Positions 42,448 to 46,601 of a stretch of 46,601 bases of DNA are shown piece after piece. Source of the DNA: JBDSZL01 sp039925145 (GTDB lineage: Bacteria > Acidobacteriota > Vicinamibacteria > Vicinamibacterales > SCN-69-37); the NCBI GenBank assembly GCA_039925145.1, contig JBDSZL010000006.1, positions 1 through 46,601 on the forward strand. Reading direction: 5' to 3'. The position numbers and the translations under genes are program-made. The stretch's first letter is position 1; the number at the start of each line of letters is the position of its first letter. Under the pieces are notes generated by a model that saw only the letters and a list, made by a program, of their open reading frames with translations, searched no databases and was not told where the DNA came from.

Positions 42448-44232
42448 GTGATTGAAGCCAGACCTCTCGCGAAGACTGCACTCGTGCTCGCGGCAACTGC
42501 CGCGTGCATCCTGCGGTTCGGCCTGTCGGTGGCCGCGCAAGATCCCGGTCGTCCAGTGGCCGGCATCTCGGGACGCGTCATCGATGCCACCACGGGCGAG
42601 CCCATTGCCCGTGCACTCGTTACCTACTCGAACACACGGGCGTCAGCGTTCGCGACCAAGAAGACCGAGACCGGCTCCGACGGCCGCTTTCTATTTCCGG
42701 ATGTCGGGGAGGGTCTATTCGTCGTTCGATCGGAGCTGGTCGGCTATGCCAGTGCCGCCTACGGTGATGCAAAACCCCTGGAAAAGTTTGTGTCCCACCT
42801 CTCGTTGCGTCCTAACGAGCGTGTGGACGTGGTCATCAGGATGTGGCGCACGGGAGTCATTTCCGGCTCTGTGATCGAGCAGGATGGCCAACCTGGGGTC
42901 CAGCGCGCTGTGCAGGCGTACCGGCTTCAGGGAGGCGAGCGCACTGCAAACGGGCACGTCGCTTCGACTGACGACCGCGGGCAGTTCCGGCTGGCCGACT
43001 TGGCGCCCGGGGACTATGTTGTCGTAGCGTCTCCGATCACCGCAGGCAACAAGGACCTCGTGCACAACACGTACTATCTCGACGCCACGACGCGAGTTGG
43101 AGCCGTCGCTGTGCCCGTGCGCCCGGGTGAAGTGACGCCGGGCATCGATCTCCACGTGGAGGTCACCGCTCGTCCGGACTTCGGTCAGCGCGTCGGTGGT
43201 GTCGTCACAGCACCGGATACCGAGATCGGCGGGCTTGTGATCAACCTCTTTCCCGCCACGGCTGACACCCCGCCGGCCGAGGACGTGCGCACGACGAACA
43301 CGGACGCCTTGGGTCACTTCTCGTTTGCGGGAGTACCGCAAGGGAACTACAAGGTGCAAGTCGTCCGCTTCCCGCCATGGCCGACGAATGACAACGGGTA
43401 TCGTCAGGTGGCTTCAACCCAGCCGGACGGAGGCATGTCGTATGGGCGCCAATTGGTGAGTGGCACACCGGGCTTCGCCAGAGCGTCAGCGCCGTCACAG
43501 CTCCCGAAGGGCGTCACGTTGGTGGGGGCTGCTCATGTCTCGGTGGCCGATCGCGACCAAGACGCACTTGAAATCCACCTTCTACCGGGCGCCAAAATTC
43601 GGGGTCGTATCGTATTCGCCGACGGCGTTGCCCCGGCCGCGGAGGACCTGCTACGGGCGGCCCCAATCATCATTCCCGCCGACGGGAGGTACCTCGGGAA
43701 CATTCCGCAGGGACCGATGAGCGCGGATGGTGCGTTCCAGTCAATCGCGCTGCCCCCGGGGCGCTACGCAGCTCTCATCATCTCGGGACTGTCCGAGTGG
43801 GCCGTTCGCTCGGTCGCCGCCGACGGCATGGACATCACAGGACTGCCAATTGAGCTGGGCGCCTCCGACGTCGACGTCGTTCTGACGTACACGAAGAAGC
43901 TCACCTCGGTCGGGGGCACGGTCCGAGATGATCGAGGCGCCGTCGCTGCAGGGGCGAGGGTGTACCTGTTCCCGCGAGAGGCGGTCCTGCGCGTTTCGAC
44001 GCCCATGGCGATGGGCCCGTCACTCGTTCAGCGGGAACAGAGCGGACCCAACGGCGTCTTTGAACTTCCGAATGTCATTCCCGGCGATTATCTAATCGCT
44101 GCGTCCAGGGATCTGCCGGAGGACTGGATGTCGCCCGACTTCCTGCGATCGCTTGAGCGCATCGCTGCACCGCTGCACGTCACCCTCGGCGAAGCCAAGA
44201 CCGTCGACCTGCGGATCCCCTCGTCACGCTGA
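42448..44232 (+). CDS. Secreted protein with several carboxypeptidase-regulatory-like domains (first of pair)
   Basis: A 594-residue exported protein made of repeated Ig-like/transthyretin-like domains. Examples are ISGRVIDATTGEPIARALVT followed by DGRFLFPDVGEGLFVVRSEL, DRGQFRLADLAPGDYVVVAS, HFSFAGVPQGNYKVQVV, GAFQSIALPPGRYAALIIS and GVFELPNVIPGDYLIAASR. These are carboxypeptidase regulatory-like (CarboxypepD_reg) modules, here at least five. No catalytic domain is present. A structural, surface-binding or TonB-linked role is possible. GTG 42448 was chosen because GAGG ends seven bases before it; GTG 42442 and ATG 42400 are in frame. Its stop TGA overlaps the next ATG (TGATG), so the pair is translationally coupled. 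Confidence 0.88.
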   Translation: MIEARPLAKTALVLAATAACILRFGLSVAAQDPGRPVAGISGRVIDATTGEPIARALVTYSNTRASAFATKKTETGSDGRFLFPDVGEGLFVVRSELVGYASAAYGDAKPLEKFVSHLSLRPNERVDVVIRMWRTGVISGSVIEQDGQPGVQRAVQAYRLQGGERTANGHVASTDDRGQFRLADLAPGDYVVVASPITAGNKDLVHNTYYLDATTRVGAVAVPVRPGEVTPGIDLHVEVTARPDFGQRVGGVVTAPDTEIGGLVINLFPATADTPPAEDVRTTNTDALGHFSFAGVPQGNYKVQVVRFPPWPTNDNGYRQVASTQPDGGMSYGRQLVSGTPGFARASAPSQLPKGVTLVGAAHVSVADRDQDALEIHLLPGAKIRGRIVFADGVAPAAEDLLRAAPIIIPADGRYLGNIPQGPMSADGAFQSIALPPGRYAALIISGLSEWAVRSVAADGMDITGLPIELGASDVDVVLTYTKKLTSVGGTVRDDRGAVAAGARVYLFPREAVLRVSTPMAMGPSLVQREQSGPNGVFELPNVIPGDYLIAASRDLPEDWMSPDFLRSLERIAAPLHVTLGEAKTVDLRIPSSR

Positions 44233-45980
44233 TGCGTTCGTTGCTCCTCGGCATCGGCGCCCTCTACGTGATTGCCGTGGGGATGGGCGTCGCGGGTCAG
44301 CAGGCACCAGCCCGTGACGTCACAACGGCGGCTCCGCCGCGAGCGACAGGTAGCGGCACGATAAGCGGCATTGTCCTTTCCGCTCAGGCGCCCCTGCAAC
44401 CCATCGCTCGGGCGACGGTCACTCTCAGTGGCCAAGGTCCAGTGCGCACCACGCTTTCCGATCAGGATGGGCACTTCAGTTTCGATGAGTTGACGGCCGG
44501 CCGCTACACGCTCGCCGCGGTGCGGCCGGGCTACGTGAAGATGACGTTCGGCGCCCTCGGCCCCGATCGCGCCGGCACACCGCTCGCGATCTCCGCCGGA
44601 GAGCACCTCGACGCCCTCACCATCACTCTGCCTCGAGGCGCAGTCATTGCGGGGCTCGTCACTAACGAGATGGGGCGCCCTGCCCAGGGCATCTCCGTCA
44701 GGCTGATGCGGTTCCAACAGCGAAACGGAGCGCGAACGCTGGTGTCGCCGGCGCCGGTCGGCGGCGGGATCATCAGCATGCAGACAGACGACCTCGGATC
44801 GTACCGACTGTTCGGACTCCCAGCGGGCGACTACGTGGTGTCCGCCACACCGCAGGAGGTGGCCTCCCTCAGCGGCACGCGCGGGTCGTTGCCTGCGTCG
44901 GCACCGGCGGCAATCTACGTGCCCGTGTACTTTCCGGGGACGACGGTGGCAAGTGCGGCAAGCGTGATTACGGTTGTAGGGGGCGAAGAGCGAATGGGCG
45001 TAGGCATCCCGCTTTCGCGTGTGAAAGCCGCAGCACTCAGCGGCGTCGTCATGAACCCCCTCGGATCGCCGCGAGGGGCCGTCGTCTCACTCGACTCGCG
45101 ATCGCCAGCGTGGTCAGGGCCGTCGGGTCTGGGGAGTGATGTTACGGTCGGCGATGATGGTCGATTCTCTTTCAGCGGTCTAGCGCCTGGGGATTACACG
45201 GTCAAAGCCGTCATGCCCTTGATTGCGCCGGCGGTGGGCCGTCCGGCGTCCGAACTGGCCATTCCTTCAGCGTGGGGCCGGACCGAGGTCGCTATCAGTG
45301 GCACGGACATTCGAGACCTATCCCTCTTGCTACAACCGGCACTGACGTTTTCTGGGAAAATTGCGTTTGACGGCCCGGACGTTCCCGCGGACATCGCCGG
45401 CCGCCTGCGCATCGCCCTCAAGCCAGAGCCTTCCCCGGGTCTGAACGCAACTCGCTCGGCTGACATCCAAAGCGGTGGAACGTTCCGCATTGTTGGAGTG
45501 GTTCCTGGTGAGTATCGAATCGTTTCCGCCATGGCGCCGTCGGATGCCAGCGGATGGGCCCTTGCGTCCGCCACTGCCAATGGTCGCGACGCCGTCGATC
45601 TGCCGTTCGACATTGGGCCGTCGGAGAACATCGCCGACGCTCTCATCACATTCACGCGCGCGACACAGCAGGTCTCTGGGGTGCTCCAAAGCGAACTGCG
45701 CGTCCCCTCGAGTGACTACACGCTGCTCATCTTCCCTACCGACCGTGCGTATTGGCGGGATGGCTCTCGACGCACACAGACGACGCGCCCGGGAACGGAC
45801 GGCCGTTTTGTTGTCCGGGGGTTGCCGCCTGGCGATTACTTCCTGGCCGCCCTCACGGATCTAGAACCTGACGCTGCGGGAGATCCGTCAGTGCTCGAAC
45901 TTATCGCGCCCGTGGCGATCCGGTTCCGGCTGGCACCGGGTGAGAGCAAAATCCAAGACCTGAAAGTGACGACACCGTAG
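44232..45980 (+). CDS. Secreted protein with carboxypeptidase-regulatory-like domains (second of pair)
   Basis: A 582-residue paralogue of the upstream gene. Signal peptide 1-22 (LLLGIGALYVIAVGMGVAG). Regulatory-like modules recur: SGIVLSAQAPLQPIARATVT with DGHFSFDELTAGRYTLAAV, GLVTNEMGRPAQGISVRLM with GSYRLFGLPAGDYVVSATP, DGRFSFSGLAPGDYTVKAV, GTFRIVGVVPGEYRIVSAM, and DGRFVVRGLPPGDYFLAALT. The C-terminus ends FRLAPGESKIQDLKV. Like its partner it lacks a catalytic or membrane anchor domain. ATG 44232 shares a base with the preceding stop. Function unknown. Confidence 0.88.
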   Translation: MRSLLLGIGALYVIAVGMGVAGQQAPARDVTTAAPPRATGSGTISGIVLSAQAPLQPIARATVTLSGQGPVRTTLSDQDGHFSFDELTAGRYTLAAVRPGYVKMTFGALGPDRAGTPLAISAGEHLDALTITLPRGAVIAGLVTNEMGRPAQGISVRLMRFQQRNGARTLVSPAPVGGGIISMQTDDLGSYRLFGLPAGDYVVSATPQEVASLSGTRGSLPASAPAAIYVPVYFPGTTVASAASVITVVGGEERMGVGIPLSRVKAAALSGVVMNPLGSPRGAVVSLDSRSPAWSGPSGLGSDVTVGDDGRFSFSGLAPGDYTVKAVMPLIAPAVGRPASELAIPSAWGRTEVAISGTDIRDLSLLLQPALTFSGKIAFDGPDVPADIAGRLRIALKPEPSPGLNATRSADIQSGGTFRIVGVVPGEYRIVSAMAPSDASGWALASATANGRDAVDLPFDIGPSENIADALITFTRATQQVSGVLQSELRVPSSDYTLLIFPTDRAYWRDGSRRTQTTRPGTDGRFVVRGLPPGDYFLAALTDLEPDAAGDPSVLELIAPVAIRFRLAPGESKIQDLKVTTP

Positions 45981-46379
45981 GCGAAGTCTGCGCGTATTCG
46001 AAGTTGGTCGAAATCGATAGGACTGCGCGGGCTTGCAAGGGCGATCACCGGGGATGCCGTACGGGAGCATCGACGACTCTGAAGGTGTGATTCCGCAGTC
46101 GATGGCATAACCGAGGTAGTCCCAGGCGGTCCCCCGCGTTTCCGTCCGCCACGACGGTCGGTGCTCCAGCTGACAAGGACGCGGGTTAGATCGTTGTCAG
46201 CCACCTCGATTGCCGTGCGGCCCGCATAAGCCGTCCTTCCCGACTCGAGTCTTATGCTCGTCGACCAGGCGTACCATGGCCGCCCGCGGCCTTGGTGCGC
46301 CAGCCGGACGAAATGCTCGCCCGTGAGCGCTTCTGGGCGATCGCCTAGGACCGCGAGGCGCTCGAGCAACGCCAGCGGC
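45981..46379. other. Degraded region between the secreted-protein pair and a transposase remnant
   Basis: No intact gene. On the minus strand one frame reads AWDYLGYAIDCGITPSESSM and another reads RTAIEVADNDLTRVLVSWST; neither is recognised and both are interrupted. This looks like decayed coding DNA next to the IS91-like remnant. Confidence 0.3.
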
Positions 46380-46601
46380 GCGAATACCAGGTCGGTCGTC
46401 CCGTCGCTCCATGGGTGCCGCAGCGAAAGACGCACGCGGCCGTCGCTCAGGCCCGGCACCGACCGCCAACCCGTCGAGCAGCGGGGCACCATTGGCCCAG
46501 GAATCGCCGGCCATGCCGTCATCGTCCGACTGGCCACGCGCGCGAAGCCGGCGGTTCACAAGGGGCTCGACCGCCGCCAGCACCTCTTCGGCGTCGAGCG
46601 T
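46380..46601 (-). pseudogene. IS91-like (Y2) transposase remnant
   Basis: The minus strand reads EEVLAAVEPLVNRRLRARGQ and DSWANGAPLLDGLAVGAGPE. Then, in another frame, it reads DGRVRLSLRHPWSDGTTDLV and FAPLALLERLAVL. The DGTT...L..L..LERLA pattern is typical of the C-terminal part of IS91-family transposases. A stretch between the two parts is missing (internal deletion or frameshift), and no catalytic tyrosines are visible. The element continues outside the window. Inactive here. Confidence 0.6.

Overview
The window is GC-rich bacterial chromosome, most likely from an Acidobacteriota member of the Vicinamibacteria type. That is inferred from the gene families: a VWFA-related Acidobacterial-type protein, MacB/ADOP-like permeases, DUF1552/DUF1592 pairs, ThuA/membrane-bound-dehydrogenase fusions, tandem carboxypeptidase-regulatory-domain proteins and two class C beta-lactamase-like serine hydrolases. 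No rRNA or complete tRNA was found. Several frameshifts and gene fragments suggest either a metagenome assembly or an accessory, recombining part of the genome.

Layout. 1-7.7 kb: a truncated type B carboxylesterase and a secreted VWA protein on the minus strand, then a 1138-residue ThuA/dehydrogenase/jelly-roll/cupredoxin fusion and a secreted FKBP isomerase on the plus strand. 7.9-15.4 kb: a tight six-gene plus-strand operon made of an ECF sigma factor, an 816-residue zinc-finger/TM/FecR/DUF3352-like regulator, ABC ATPase 1, ABC permease 1, ABC ATPase 2 (start overlaps the previous stop) and ABC permease 2, which carries a discoidin (F5/8 type C) domain in its outer loop. This is the best candidate for an undescribed system: a cell-envelope transporter physically linked to its own sigma/FecR control, with a carbohydrate- or surface-binding domain built into the membrane subunit.

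15.4-27 kb is a scrambled region. It holds the 3' half of a phosphomannomutase, three copies (two long, one short) of a repeat that looks like the leader and first codons of ADOP permease genes, a broken ADOP permease, a PQQ-propeller remnant, a RibD_C-type reductase fragment containing an apparent 102-bp inversion between 6-bp inverted repeats, a frameshifted ADOP permease, a vapBC module with a palindrome over its -10 box, and a BrnT remnant. Intact genes in between include a TPR metallopeptidase-like protein and a tannase/feruloyl esterase.

27-35 kb (minus strand): a winged-helix regulator overlapping its membrane-protein partner, two serine hydrolases, and a 951-residue hybrid histidine kinase with two receiver domains. 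34.6-40.9 kb (minus strand): a probable catabolic operon of a DUF1592-type cytochrome protein, a DUF1552 protein, an MFS transporter and a D-2-hydroxyacid dehydrogenase. The dehydrogenase gene is bracketed by direct copies of a palindrome-rich array with 27-bp spacing. 41-41.9 kb: a small toxin-antitoxin cluster with a HicB-like ORF whose end reads into a tRNA/tmRNA 3'-end-like sequence and a PIN toxin missing its N-terminus. 41.9-46 kb: a small secreted protein diverging from two overlapping carboxypeptidase-regulatory-domain proteins. The right edge holds an IS91-like transposase remnant.
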